In this document: positions 51,788 to 64,000 of the stretch, piece after piece
How positions within the stretch are numbered: position 1 is the stretch's first letter
Layout of the letters: every line of letters starts with the position of its first letter
From: Pseudomonas sp. MYb185
GTDB taxonomy: Bacteria > Pseudomonadota > Gammaproteobacteria > Pseudomonadales > Pseudomonadaceae
Direction of reading: 5' to 3'
Length of the DNA: 64,000 bases
NCBI RefSeq assembly: GCF_002979975.1
Contig: NZ_PCQD01000002.1
Location: forward strand, 476,027 to 540,026
Translations under genes and position numbers: made by a program
Notes under the pieces: generated by a model
What the model was told of the DNA's origin: nothing
Database searches by the model: none
What the model saw: only the letters and a program-made list of their open reading frames with translations

Positions 51788-52408
51788 TCAGGGCCTGTTG
51801 CTCTGGAGCGCCACTGCCTGGCCCGGCTGCAACGCCCCCCGACACTTGAGCACCCGCACCTGGCGCGGATGACAATCCAGCGCCAGGCGCAACGCCGCCG
51901 GCGACGGGTTGGCCGCCTCGCGCAGCGAGCGACAGGCAAACCCCAGGGTCTGCCCGGTGGCCGCCGCCAGTTGCAGCCGGCGCAGACCGCGATCATCGAT
52001 ACGCTGCGGCCAGCACAGTACCGCTGCGCAACTGCCGGAACGCAGGCACTGCTCAGCCGCCCACAGCGCCTCCCGTTCGGGCGCATCGATCAGCACCATC
52101 CAGCGCAGATCGACCCCCGCCGCGAGCCAGGCCGACGGATAGGGAACGAAGGGCGGAGCCACCAGCACCACCCTTTCCCCAGCCCCGGTCAGCCGCGCCA
52201 GGGTCGGCCACAACAACTGCAACTCCCCGGCACCGGGCGCCGCCAGCAAAATCTCGCTCAATGCCGCCTCCGGCCAACCGCCACCAGGCAGCAACCGGTC
52301 CAGCGCCGGATGACCGGTGGGATGCATGGCCAGCGGCACACTCTCGCCACGGCCCTTCCACACCCGCTGCTGGCGCAACAGGGCATCGATCGAGACCACC
52401 GCACTCAT
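51788..52408 (-). CDS. imuA: ImuA, RecA-like mutagenesis cassette protein
   Basis: A 206-residue RecA/SulA-like protein starting MSAVVSIDALLRQQRVWKGR, the usual ImuA opening, with HPALDRLLPGGGWPEAALSEILLA in place of a Walker A and later DCHPRQVRVLKCRGAL. It promotes ImuB and DnaE2 function in SOS mutagenesis. The ribosome site is weak; the start follows homology. A LexA box lies 90 nt upstream. Longer starts back to 52540 would place coding sequence over that box. Confidence 0.9.
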   Translation of the reverse strand: MSAVVSIDALLRQQRVWKGRGESVPLAMHPTGHPALDRLLPGGGWPEAALSEILLAAPGAGELQLLWPTLARLTGAGERVVLVAPPFVPYPSAWLAAGVDLRWMVLIDAPEREALWAAEQCLRSGSCAAVLCWPQRIDDRGLRRLQLAAATGQTLGFACRSLREAANPSPAALRLALDCHPRQVRVLKCRGALQPGQAVALQSNRP

Positions 52409-52497
52409 GGCTGCGACGCCAGGCACGCTGCAGCACAGCGGCCAGCCGGATGAACAGGGGGAATAGAAAGGAGAAGGATCATGGCATCGCTCAAATA

Positions 52498-52513
52498 CTG
52501 TATACACATACAG
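52498..52513. promoter_or_regulatory. LexA (SOS) box of imuA-imuB-dnaE2
   Basis: CTGTATACACATACAG matches the CTGT-N8-ACAG consensus exactly. It lies upstream of imuA, so the cassette should be induced by DNA damage. The 240 nt beyond it to ispD hold a REP-like palindrome and no gene. Confidence 0.92.
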
Positions 52514-52620
52514 CATATTGAGTAGCCCATTTATGGTCAATCGGTTGCTGACGATTGGAACATGGTCCCTGGTTCACGTTCAGGCACTGTCTACCTTCAG
52601 ACCTGCTTCCCAACCCCGTC

Positions 52621-52638
52621 GTCGCGCAGGCGCGCGAC
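52621..52638. repeat. REP-like palindrome between imuA and ispD
   Basis: GTCGCGC-aggc-GCGCGAC followed by AACCC is a variant of the GTAGCGC-aggc-GCGCTAC-ACCCC module at 36894 and 47240. Confidence 0.55.
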
Positions 52639-52780
52639 AACCCAACCCCAGCACGTGGCGGTTCGCACGCTGCGCCTGTTGCCTTCCAGCCACCCATCGT
52701 GAGAACCCACGCACATCCCGACACCAACGTCCTTGATCCGATCGGCCACCCCGTCAATGCTGTTTGCCGGCCTGACAAAC

Positions 52781-53473
52781 TCAACGCCGGCGCAGAAACT
52801 CCAGATCTTCCGGCCGGGTCACCTTGATATTGTCGGCACGTCCTTCCACCAGCCGCGGCGCCTGGCCGGCCCATTCCATGGCCGAGGCTTCATCGGTGAT
52901 GGTCGCTCCGGCGGCCAGGGCATTGCCCAATGCGTCGCGCAGCGCGCCCAGGCGGAACATTTGTGGGGTGTAGGCCTGCCAGAACAACGAACGATCCGGG
53001 GTGGCACTGACCCGACCATCCGGCCCGGCCAGCTTCAGCGTGTCGCGCACCGGCACGGCCAGCAGCCCACCGACTGGATCATCCTGCAGCGTAGCCAGCA
53101 GCGTCTGCAGATCGGACTGGGCCAGATTGGGCCGCGCTGCATCATGTACCAGTACCCAGTCCTGCTCATTGGCGCCCTGCGCTATAAGTGCCTGCAGGCC
53201 GTTGAGTACCGAGTCGGCCCGCTCCCTGCCACCATCGGCGCGGGTAATACGGGGATCGGCGGCGCAGGCCAGCTGCGGCCACCAGGCATCATCCGCCGAC
53301 AGGCAGACCACCAGCCCGAGCAGGCCAGGCTGGCCAAGGAAACAGTCGAGGGTATGTTCGATCAGGCAGCGCCCATTCAGGGGCAGGTACTGCTTGGGCC
53401 GGTCAGCGCGCATGCGCGAGCCGACGCCGGCAGCGGGAATCACCACCCAGAAAGACGGATTGGTGTCAGTCAT
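52781..53473 (-). CDS. ispD: 2-C-methyl-D-erythritol 4-phosphate cytidylyltransferase
   Basis: A 230-residue nucleotidyltransferase with VVIPAAGVGSRMRADRPKQYLPL (CTP-binding Gly loop), VHDAARPNL, and GRVSATPDRSLFWQAYTPQMF. It makes CDP-methylerythritol in the MEP isoprenoid pathway. The ATG at 53473 overlaps ftsB by 8 nt; a GTG at 53479 is possible. Adjacent ftsB-ispD is the normal gammaproteobacterial order. Confidence 0.96.
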   Translation of the reverse strand: MTDTNPSFWVVIPAAGVGSRMRADRPKQYLPLNGRCLIEHTLDCFLGQPGLLGLVVCLSADDAWWPQLACAADPRITRADGGRERADSVLNGLQALIAQGANEQDWVLVHDAARPNLAQSDLQTLLATLQDDPVGGLLAVPVRDTLKLAGPDGRVSATPDRSLFWQAYTPQMFRLGALRDALGNALAAGATITDEASAMEWAGQAPRLVEGRADNIKVTRPEDLEFLRRR

Positions 53474-53756
53474 CGCCACTCAACTGGAACAGGGTCTCGC
53501 CTTCCTTGACCATGCCCAGCTCATGCCGGGCACGCTCCTCGATGGTCTCCAGACCCTGCTTCAGCTCGATGACCTCTGCGGTGAGTACGCGGTTGCGCTC
53601 CAGCAGTTTTTCGTTCTCGCCTTGCTGACCGGAGATTTCCTGCTTGAGCTGGGCGACATGCGCCAGACTGCCCTCGCCCACCCACAGACGGTACTGCAGT
53701 GCGGCGAGCAGAGTCAGCGATATTACCCAGAGCCATTTCAAGCGGACAATCTCCAT
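53466..53756 (-). CDS. ftsB: Cell division protein FtsB
   Basis: A 96-residue single-span protein: a short cytoplasmic start, TM at about 7-22 (KWLWVISLTLLAALQYRL), then a coiled coil (QLKQEISGQQGENEKLLERNRVL type) and the RARHELGMVKEGETLFQ end. It joins FtsL and FtsQ in the divisome. A perfect hairpin (AGGGTGCG and CGCACCCT, 53758-53779) ends right at its start codon and could mask the ribosome site. Confidence 0.95.
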   Translation of the reverse strand: MEIVRLKWLWVISLTLLAALQYRLWVGEGSLAHVAQLKQEISGQQGENEKLLERNRVLTAEVIELKQGLETIEERARHELGMVKEGETLFQLSGDD

Positions 53757-53789
53757 AAGGGTGCGGTGAATCGCACCCTGTTGCGACTA

Positions 53790-57694
<3,905 letters not shown>

Positions 57695-57734
57695 TCAAGA
57701 TGGGAAATCAGGATACCAGACAGCCCGATTCCGC

Positions 57735-59060
57735 TCAATCTAAAACCGGCTCCCAGACCACACTGAATCCGCTCTGGTCAGAGCCTGCATCCGCCCCTTC
57801 CGCATTCCAGCGACCGGCCACGGAAATCAGCCGATCATCGCAGTATAGCAACGGCACAGCAGGACGCAGCCAGGCCGGAATAGCGGCCTGCTGAAACAGG
57901 CTTTTCAGGCTCTGATGTGGCCGGCCAGGCAGCTTGATCTGCTCGCCACCACGCCGATAGCCGATGCGCCAGTGGCCCGGACGCTGCGCAATATCGTTGC
58001 CGGCGCGCAGGCACAGGCGACCATTGCCCGCCATGAGCCGGGTGTCGACCAGCTGTGGCAACGGCTGCTCGATACCGGCCGGCACACCACCGGCCGGCAA
58101 CAGCCACAGGCGACCCGACGAGCGGTACAGCTGGGCGTCCGCCAAGGGTACGACCGGCTGACTGTCCGGAGCGGCACCGAGCTGGGCAACCAGGCTGTGC
58201 AGGTGGCGCTGGTCCGGCAGGCGAATACCCTGTCCATGCAACCAGTAGCGCAGCAGGTTGTTCTGCCGCGCCGGGCTCAATGCCAGCACTGCCGTCAGTT
58301 CCAGGCTGGGCCAGGCGCGCAGCCAGGCATCGGCCGGTGCCCGGGCAGCCAGTTGCAGGTCCTCCCCGGCGCGCTCATCCAGCAATTGATTAGCCTCCGC
58401 AGCGTGTTCGGCCAGTCGCAGCAGGCTGTCAGGCATGCTCGGCCAGCGCTGGCGCAGCTGTGGCAGCAGCTCGTGGCGCAACGCGGTACGGGCGTAGCGC
58501 GGATCGGCGTTGGCCGGGTCCTCGATCCAGTCCAGCTGCTGCCGACCTGCCCAATCACTCAACTGCTGACGAGTCCAGGGCAGCAATGGGCGTAACAACT
58601 GCCCCCGTCCCAGCGCGCGACTGCGCGGCATGCCGGCCAGGCCGCGCAGGCCGGTGCCGCGCAGCAATCGAAATACCAGGGTCTCCAACTGATCATCCCG
58701 ATGGTGCGCCAGCAACAGGCAGTGCCCTGGCCCGAGCAGCCGCTCGAACACCCCATAGCGCGCATCCCGTGCCAACTCCTCGATATTGCCGCCAGCAGGC
58801 AGGCATACCCTTTCCACATGCAGCGGGATATCCCGGGCGGCGCAGGCGCGTACGCAATGCTCGGTCCACTGATCCGCGTCGGGATGCAGGCCGTGATGCA
58901 CATGAATGGCTTTGAGAGGGGGAAGCGGATGTTGACGGCGCAACTGCGCCATGGCGTCCAGCAGCACCATGGAATCCAGGCCACCGGACAGCCCCAGCCA
59001 ACAGACCGGGGCATCCATGCAGGGTGCCAGTTGTCCCAGCAGCGCCTGCGGGTTGAACAC
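57735..59060 (-). CDS. tilS: tRNA(Ile)-lysidine synthase
   Basis: A 441-residue N-type ATP pyrophosphatase with WLGLSGGLDSMVLLDA (SGGxDS loop), AHHRDDQLETLVFRLLRGTGLRGLAGM and the C-terminal TilS domain (WRIGYRRGGEQIKLPGRPHQSLKSLFQ). It modifies the wobble C of the AUA-reading tRNA-Ile. The start codon is GTG, directly abutting the accA stop (TAA-GTG), so translation is likely coupled. Confidence 0.95.
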   Translation of the reverse strand: MFNPQALLGQLAPCMDAPVCWLGLSGGLDSMVLLDAMAQLRRQHPLPPLKAIHVHHGLHPDADQWTEHCVRACAARDIPLHVERVCLPAGGNIEELARDARYGVFERLLGPGHCLLLAHHRDDQLETLVFRLLRGTGLRGLAGMPRSRALGRGQLLRPLLPWTRQQLSDWAGRQQLDWIEDPANADPRYARTALRHELLPQLRQRWPSMPDSLLRLAEHAAEANQLLDERAGEDLQLAARAPADAWLRAWPSLELTAVLALSPARQNNLLRYWLHGQGIRLPDQRHLHSLVAQLGAAPDSQPVVPLADAQLYRSSGRLWLLPAGGVPAGIEQPLPQLVDTRLMAGNGRLCLRAGNDIAQRPGHWRIGYRRGGEQIKLPGRPHQSLKSLFQQAAIPAWLRPAVPLLYCDDRLISVAGRWNAEGADAGSDQSGFSVVWEPVLD

Positions 59061-60017
59061 TTACTGGATACCGAAAGCCATCAGCCGCTCGTAACGGCTA
59101 TCCAGCAACTCCTCGGTGGACTTGCCGCTCAGCTTGTCCAGCTCGATCAGCAGTTGCTCCTTGAGACGCGCGGCCATTTCCGCCGGCTCCCGGTGCGCGC
59201 CGCCCAGCGGTTCGGCAATCAGGTTGTCGACCAGCCCCAGCTCCTGCAGGCGGCCAGCGGTCACCCCCATGGCTTCGGCGGCATCGGAGGCTTTCTCGGC
59301 CTTCTTCCACAGGATGGAGGCGCAGCCTTCCGGAGAAATCACCGAGTAGATGGAATACTGCAGCATCATCAGACGATCGCAGACACCAATGGCCAGTGCA
59401 CCACCGGAGCCACCCTCGCCGATGACCGTGGAGATGATCGGGGTCTTCAGACGCGACATCACCTGCAGGTTCCAGGCGATGGCCTCGCTCTGGCCACGCT
59501 CTTCGGCATCGATACCCGGATAGGCGCCGGGGGTATCGATGAAGGTGATGATCGGCATCTGGAAGCGCTCGGCCATCTGCATCAGGCGGCAGGCCTTGCG
59601 GTAACCTTCGGGCTTGGGCATGCCGAAGTTGCGGCGTACCTTCTCCTTGACGTCACGGCCCTTCTGGTGACCGATGATCATCACCGGGCGCCCTTCGAGA
59701 CGGGCGATACCACCGACGATCGCCGCATCGTCAGCAAAATGCCGATCACCATGCAGCTCTTCGAAGTCGGTGAAGATATGACGGATGTAATCCAGCGTAT
59801 AGGGACGCTGCGGGTGCCGCGACATCTGAGTCACCTGCCAGCTCGACAGGTTGGAGAAAATGCTCTCGGTGAGCGAACGACTCTTGTCCTGCAGACGGGT
59901 GATTTCTTCGGTGATGTTCAGCGAATTGTCACTGCCCACCAGACGCAGCTCTTCGATCTTGGCCTGCAAGTCGGCAATCGGCTGTTCAAATTCGAGGTAT
60001 TTCTGACTCTTGATCAT
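59061..60017 (-). CDS. accA: Acetyl-CoA carboxylase, carboxyltransferase alpha subunit
   Basis: A 318-residue AccA with [61 protein letters not shown] and [16 protein letters not shown] (oxyanion loops). It transfers carboxyl from biotin to acetyl-CoA to make malonyl-CoA. It lies 103 nt downstream of dnaE, the standard arrangement. Confidence 0.97.
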   Translation of the reverse strand: MIKSQKYLEFEQPIADLQAKIEELRLVGSDNSLNITEEITRLQDKSRSLTESIFSNLSSWQVTQMSRHPQRPYTLDYIRHIFTDFEELHGDRHFADDAAIVGGIARLEGRPVMIIGHQKGRDVKEKVRRNFGMPKPEGYRKACRLMQMAERFQMPIITFIDTPGAYPGIDAEERGQSEAIAWNLQVMSRLKTPIISTVIGEGGSGGALAIGVCDRLMMLQYSIYSVISPEGCASILWKKAEKASDAAEAMGVTAGRLQELGLVDNLIAEPLGGAHREPAEMAARLKEQLLIELDKLSGKSTEELLDSRYERLMAFGIQ

Positions 60018-60120
60018 AAGCGTCGATTATCCGCGGCCCCAACCGGGGCGTCCTGTTTTTTGCGTTACCTTACGGGATTGGCATGACTGCGTCGAGCCGC
60101 CCATCCCATGAGAATCCGAT

Positions 60121-63100
60121 TTATCTATAGTGCAGGGAGACGCTGCCTTTGCCCAACTGGTCACGCAGCGTCTGCACCAGGTCATCGGCGGGCTCGACCC
60201 GCCACGCCTCGCCCAGCCGCAGCATGGCCTGCGCATCCGGACGTTGCAGTTCGATGGTCACCGCACAATTACCCTTGTACTGCCGTAACACTCCAGCCAG
60301 CCGGCCCAGGCAATCAGGGCCATGGCGACGGGTATCGAGATTGATGCGCACGCTGTCCAGCAGCGAGGTGCGTGCCTCCTCCAGGCTCATCACCCGCTTG
60401 GCACGCACGCGCATACCGCCGGAGAAGTCATCCACCGCGACCTCGCCCTCTACCACCAGCAGGGCATCCTTCTGCAGCAGTGACTGCGCCGCCTGGTAGG
60501 CCTCGGCGAACAGCGAGACTTCGACTCGCGCCGAGCGATCATCCAGGGTGACGAAGCCGACCTTGTCACCGCGTTTGCTCTTCATTACCCGCAGATCGAA
60601 CACCAGGCCGGCGATGGTCTGCGCCTCCCGCGAGGGCTTGAGATCGATGATGCGCTGGCGGGCGAAACGCCGCACTTCCTGTTCGTATTCGTCGATCGGG
60701 TGGCCGGTCAGGTACAGGCCCAGGGTATCCTTCTCGCCGCGCAGCCGCTCCCTGAAGGTCCATTCGCGCACATTGCGATAGGCCTCGAAGACATCACGCT
60801 CGGTCGCCGGGCCGAGCAGCTCGCCAAACAGGTCATCATGGCCACTGTCGGCGCTGCGATGGGTCTGCTCGGCAGCGGCGATGGCCTCCTCCATGGCAGC
60901 CGCCAGGGCCGCGCGATTGCGATCGACCTGTTGCAGGTAGGCCTGCTGCTCGGTATCGAAGAACGGCCCCATGGAATCCAGTGCGCCGGAGCGGATCAAC
61001 GCTTCCATGACCCGCTTGTTGATGCGCTTGAGGTCGACCCGGGCGCAGAAATCGAACAGGTCGACAAACGGGCCGCCTTCCTGGCGGGTCTGCACTATGG
61101 TTTCCACCGGGCCTTCACCGACACCCTTGATCGCACCCAGGCCATAGACCACGCTGCCACTGTCATCGACAGTGAACTTGTATTCGGAGAGGTTTACATC
61201 CGGCGCCTTCATCCGCAGCTTCATGCTGCGGCATTCCTCGATCAGCGTCACCACCTTGTCGGTGTTGTGCATATCCGCCGAGAGCACCGCAGCCATGAAC
61301 GGGGCCGGGTAATGCGCTTTCAGCCAGGCGGTCTGGTAGGACACCAGGCCGTAGGCCGCCGAGTGCGATTTGTTGAAACCGTAACCGGCGAATTTCTCCA
61401 CCAGGTCGAAGATATTGCCCGCCAGATCGGCGTCAATGTCATTATTCTGGCAGCCTTCGAGGAAGATCTGCCGCTGCTTGGCCATCTCCTCGGGCTTCTT
61501 CTTGCCCATCGCCCGGCGCAGCATGTCCGCGCCACCCAGGGTATAGCCGGCCATCACCTGGGCAATCTGCATCACCTGTTCCTGGTACAGGATGATGCCA
61601 TAGGTGGGCTTGAGCACAGGCTCCAGACCGGGGTACTGGTAGTTGGGGTGCGGGTAGGAAATCTGCTCGCGCCCGTGCTTGCGGTTGATGAAGTCGTCGA
61701 CCATGCCTGACTGCAGCGGCCCCGGACGGAACAGGGCCACCAGTGCGATCATGTCTTCCAGGCAGTCGGGCTTGAGCTTCTTGATCAGCTCCTTCATGCC
61801 GCGGGATTCGAGCTGGAATACCGCCGTGGTCTCGGCCTTCTGCAACATGGCGTAGGTAGGCGGATCGTCCAGCGGAATGCGATCGATGTCCACCGGCTCC
61901 AGCCCCTTGCGGGCCTGCTCGCGGTTGATGGTCTCCATCGCCCAGTCAATGATGGTCAGGGTACGCAGGCCGAGGAAGTCGAACTTCACCAGTCCGGCGG
62001 ATTCGACATCGTCCTTGTCGAACTGGGTCACCAGGCCGCCACCGGCCTCGTCGCAATACAGCGGCGCGAAATCGGTCAGCTTGGTCGGTGCAATCACCAC
62101 CCCCCCGGCGTGCTTGCCGACGTTGCGGGTGATGCCCTCCAGCTTCAATGCCATGTCCCAGATTTCCTGGGCCTCTTCATCGGCGGCCAGGAAATCGCGC
62201 AGGATCTCCTCCTGCTCGAAGGCCTTGGCCAGGGTCATGCCGACCTCGAACGGGATCATCTTCGACAGCTTGTCGGCCAGGCCGTAGGACTTGCCCTGCA
62301 CCCGCGCCACGTCCCGCACCACCGCCTTGGCCGCCATGGTACCGAAGGTGATGATCTGCGATACGGCGTTGCGGCCATAGGCCTCGGCCACGTAGTCGAT
62401 GACCCGGTCGCGCCCTTCCATGCAGAAGTCGATGTCGAAGTCGGGCATGGAGACCCGTTCCGGGTTGAGGAAGCGTTCGAACAGCAGGTCGTACTGCAGC
62501 GGGTCCAGATCGGTGATCAGCAGCGAGTAGGCGACCAGCGAGCCCGCCCCCGAGCCCCGTCCCGGGCCGACCGGCACGCCATTGCTCTTGGCCCACTTGA
62601 TGAAGTCCATGACGATCAGGAAGTAGCCGGGAAAACCCATCTGGATGATGATATCCAGCTCGAACTTGAGTCGGTCCAGGTAGACCTGGCGACGCTCCTG
62701 GTAGTTCTCCGAGTCGGGCGGCAATATCATCTTGAAGCGCTCTTCCAGTCCCTCCAGGGAGACCTTGCGGAAGTAGTCGTCCATGGTCATGCCGTCGGGC
62801 ACCGGGAAGTCCGGCAGGAAGTAGGTGCCCAGTTGCACGTCGATACTGCAGCGCTTGGCGATCTCCACGCTGTTTTCCAGCGCCTCGGGGATATCCGAGA
62901 ACAGCTCGGCCATTTCCTCCGGGGTTTTCAGATACTGTTCTTCGCTGTATTGCCGGACCCGGCGCGGATCGTCCAGAGCCCGGCCTTCGCCGATGCAGAC
63001 GCGGGTTTCATGGGCTTCATAGTCTTCCCGGTAGATGAAGCGCACATCGTTGGTGGCCACTACCGGGCAGTCGTGCCGCCCAGCTAGCGCGACGGCGGCA

Positions 63101-63645
63101 TGCAGGTATTCTTCATCGTTGGGCCGCTTGGTGCGCTGCAGCTCCAGGTAGAAACGGCCGGGAAACACCTCCATCCAGTGCTGCAGCAGGCGGTCGGCCT
63201 GCGCCGGGTCGCTGGACAACAGCGCCTGGCCAATCTCGCCCTCTTTCGCCCCGGACAGGGCGATCACACCGGTACTGGACTCCGCCACCCATTCCCGACG
63301 GATGGTCGCCAGGCCATTGCGTTGACCGTGGGTATAACCGCGGGACACCAGTTCGGTGAGATTGCGGTAGCCCTGCTTGTTCATCGCCAGCAGCGTCAGA
63401 CGGCTGAGCTGGTTTTCGTCTTCTTCGCTGGTCAGCCAGATATCCACCCCGGATATCGGCTTGATGCCGGCGCCCATCGCAGCCCGATAGAACTTGACCA
63501 GGCTGCACATGTTGCTCTGGTCGGTCAGCGCCACCGCCGGCATCTGCGCTCCGCCCACCGCCTTGATCAACGGCTTGATCCTGACCAGACCGTCGACCAG
63601 GGAATATTCGCTGTGGACACGCAGATGGATGAAGGAAACGCTCAT
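60121..63645 (-). CDS. dnaE: DNA polymerase III alpha subunit
   Basis: A 1174-residue replicative polymerase of the usual length. The PHP domain opens FIHLRVHSEYSLVDGLVRIK, the palm carries PDFDIDFCMEGRDRVIDYV and TQFDKDDVESAGLVKFDFLGL, and the C-terminal OB fold has TIAGLVFDLRVMKSKRGDKVGFVTLDD. It heads the dnaE-accA-tilS block. Upstream of its start the sequence turns into repeats rather than a recognisable gene. Confidence 0.97.
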   Translation of the reverse strand: MSVSFIHLRVHSEYSLVDGLVRIKPLIKAVGGAQMPAVALTDQSNMCSLVKFYRAAMGAGIKPISGVDIWLTSEEDENQLSRLTLLAMNKQGYRNLTELVSRGYTHGQRNGLATIRREWVAESSTGVIALSGAKEGEIGQALLSSDPAQADRLLQHWMEVFPGRFYLELQRTKRPNDEEYLHAAVALAGRHDCPVVATNDVRFIYREDYEAHETRVCIGEGRALDDPRRVRQYSEEQYLKTPEEMAELFSDIPEALENSVEIAKRCSIDVQLGTYFLPDFPVPDGMTMDDYFRKVSLEGLEERFKMILPPDSENYQERRQVYLDRLKFELDIIIQMGFPGYFLIVMDFIKWAKSNGVPVGPGRGSGAGSLVAYSLLITDLDPLQYDLLFERFLNPERVSMPDFDIDFCMEGRDRVIDYVAEAYGRNAVSQIITFGTMAAKAVVRDVARVQGKSYGLADKLSKMIPFEVGMTLAKAFEQEEILRDFLAADEEAQEIWDMALKLEGITRNVGKHAGGVVIAPTKLTDFAPLYCDEAGGGLVTQFDKDDVESAGLVKFDFLGLRTLTIIDWAMETINREQARKGLEPVDIDRIPLDDPPTYAMLQKAETTAVFQLESRGMKELIKKLKPDCLEDMIALVALFRPGPLQSGMVDDFINRKHGREQISYPHPNYQYPGLEPVLKPTYGIILYQEQVMQIAQVMAGYTLGGADMLRRAMGKKKPEEMAKQRQIFLEGCQNNDIDADLAGNIFDLVEKFAGYGFNKSHSAAYGLVSYQTAWLKAHYPAPFMAAVLSADMHNTDKVVTLIEECRSMKLRMKAPDVNLSEYKFTVDDSGSVVYGLGAIKGVGEGPVETIVQTRQEGGPFVDLFDFCARVDLKRINKRVMEALIRSGALDSMGPFFDTEQQAYLQQVDRNRAALAAAMEEAIAAAEQTHRSADSGHDDLFGELLGPATERDVFEAYRNVREWTFRERLRGEKDTLGLYLTGHPIDEYEQEVRRFARQRIIDLKPSREAQTIAGLVFDLRVMKSKRGDKVGFVTLDDRSARVEVSLFAEAYQAAQSLLQKDALLVVEGEVAVDDFSGGMRVRAKRVMSLEEARTSLLDSVRINLDTRRHGPDCLGRLAGVLRQYKGNCAVTIELQRPDAQAMLRLGEAWRVEPADDLVQTLRDQLGKGSVSLHYR

Positions 63646-63745
63646 ATCTTTCCTGATTCAGGGGCTGGGAAACTAACCGGGTGATTGTAACGGCGGGGGC
63701 AGCCTGGGGCCAGTGATGAGAACTGCAGTTTTCCAGAGCCTGCGA

Positions 63746-63812
63746 GGAACAGGTTGGCCTACAGGGCCGTGCCGACACGCCGTGAACCCATCCCTGGGGG
63801 CCAACCTGTTCC
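63746..63812. repeat. 14-bp perfect inverted repeat enclosing 39 nt
   Basis: GGAACAGGTTGGCC (63746-63759) and GGCCAACCTGTTCC (63799-63812) enclose a GC-rich loop with GACACGCCGTGAACCC. Structures of this kind are dispersed in some gammaproteobacterial genomes as small repeats. Together with the next entry it fills the 355 nt without a gene at the right edge (63646-64000). Confidence 0.65.
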
Positions 63813-63934
63813 GTAGAACTTTATGTTGCTGGTGGTCTTTAAACCCTCAGCCACGCCAATGCTTATAGCTATGCGCCGGGAGCCGCCTGTCTGCGACCGT
63901 TTGATGCCAGGGATGGCATCAACTGTATAGACCG

Positions 63935-63973
63935 GGGACATGGGTTACAGAATGTTCGGAGACATGGGTAACG
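63935..63973. mobile_element. Direct repeats resembling the edge of an insertion sequence
   Basis: GGGGACATGGGTTAC (63935-63949) and GGAGACATGGGTAAC (63959-63973) stand 9 nt apart just before the window ends. Tandem ACATGGGTWAC motifs like these are what I recall ahead of some transposase genes of the IS481/IS3-like integrase type, but no transposase frame is within reach, so the call is tentative. Confidence 0.35.
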
Positions 63974-64000
63974 CTTTGATCCGTCCTTATCGTACTCGCT

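Noticed and set aside
51787..52086. Longer imuB start with an Arg-rich 100-residue leader
   Set aside because: It would lie inside imuA in another frame and is unlike any ImuB; MRWACILL is the family start.

Overview
The window looks like a Pseudomonas-type gammaproteobacterial chromosome. The right half carries the conserved gene order ispD-ftsB-eno-kdsA-pyrG-tilS-accA-dnaE, an SOS mutagenesis cassette imuA-imuB-dnaE2 behind a textbook LexA box, and a valine-degradation operon mmsA-ech-mmsB-HIBYL-CoA hydrolase-acyl-CoA dehydrogenase. Genus and species cannot be fixed from the sequence alone.

Bases 1 to about 33,300 hold 32 genes, all on the minus strand, visibly less GC-rich than the rest. 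They form a large catabolic island for a hydrophobic, probably alicyclic or polycyclic substrate (steroid- or terpenoid-like is the best guess; the substrate is unknown). Contents: two Rieske oxygenase alpha subunits and one Rieske ferredoxin (no reductase); two KstD-like FAD dehydrogenases, one cut by the left edge and one Tat-exported and translationally coupled to a c-type cytochrome; a GMC oxidoreductase; eight SDRs; three CurA-like NADP-dependent reductases; three SnoaL/NTF2-fold proteins, an SRPBCC protein and an EthD protein; a GST and a ThuA-like protein; and an envelope set of one RND/MMPL transporter, one YCF48 protein, one DUF1302 outer-membrane protein, three full DUF1329 proteins and one 111-residue mini-DUF1329.

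The main new observation is a shared operator. A gapped palindrome, in the sense of transcription AAAAACG-N8-GGTTTTT, occurs once in front of each of the seven apparent transcription units of the island (five near-perfect and two degenerate copies). At three copies a sigma70-like promoter with exactly 17-bp spacing lies immediately upstream of it, which is repressor geometry. No candidate regulator gene is in the island part of the window. A second layer is suggested by AAnAAnAA motifs, the known Hfq/Crc catabolite-repression mark of Pseudomonas, close to the start codons of about ten island genes and of mmsA.

From 33,450 rightward: a LysR regulator divergent from the valine operon, a FixJ-type two-component pair divergent from an acyl-CoA synthetase, a membrane transporter followed by a decayed OprD-type porin, an MBL-fold hydrolase, dnaE2-imuB-imuA, then the ispD to dnaE housekeeping block. 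REP-like palindromes sit in several intergenic gaps. The right edge holds a 14-bp inverted repeat and a pair of direct repeats that resemble the edge of a mobile element.
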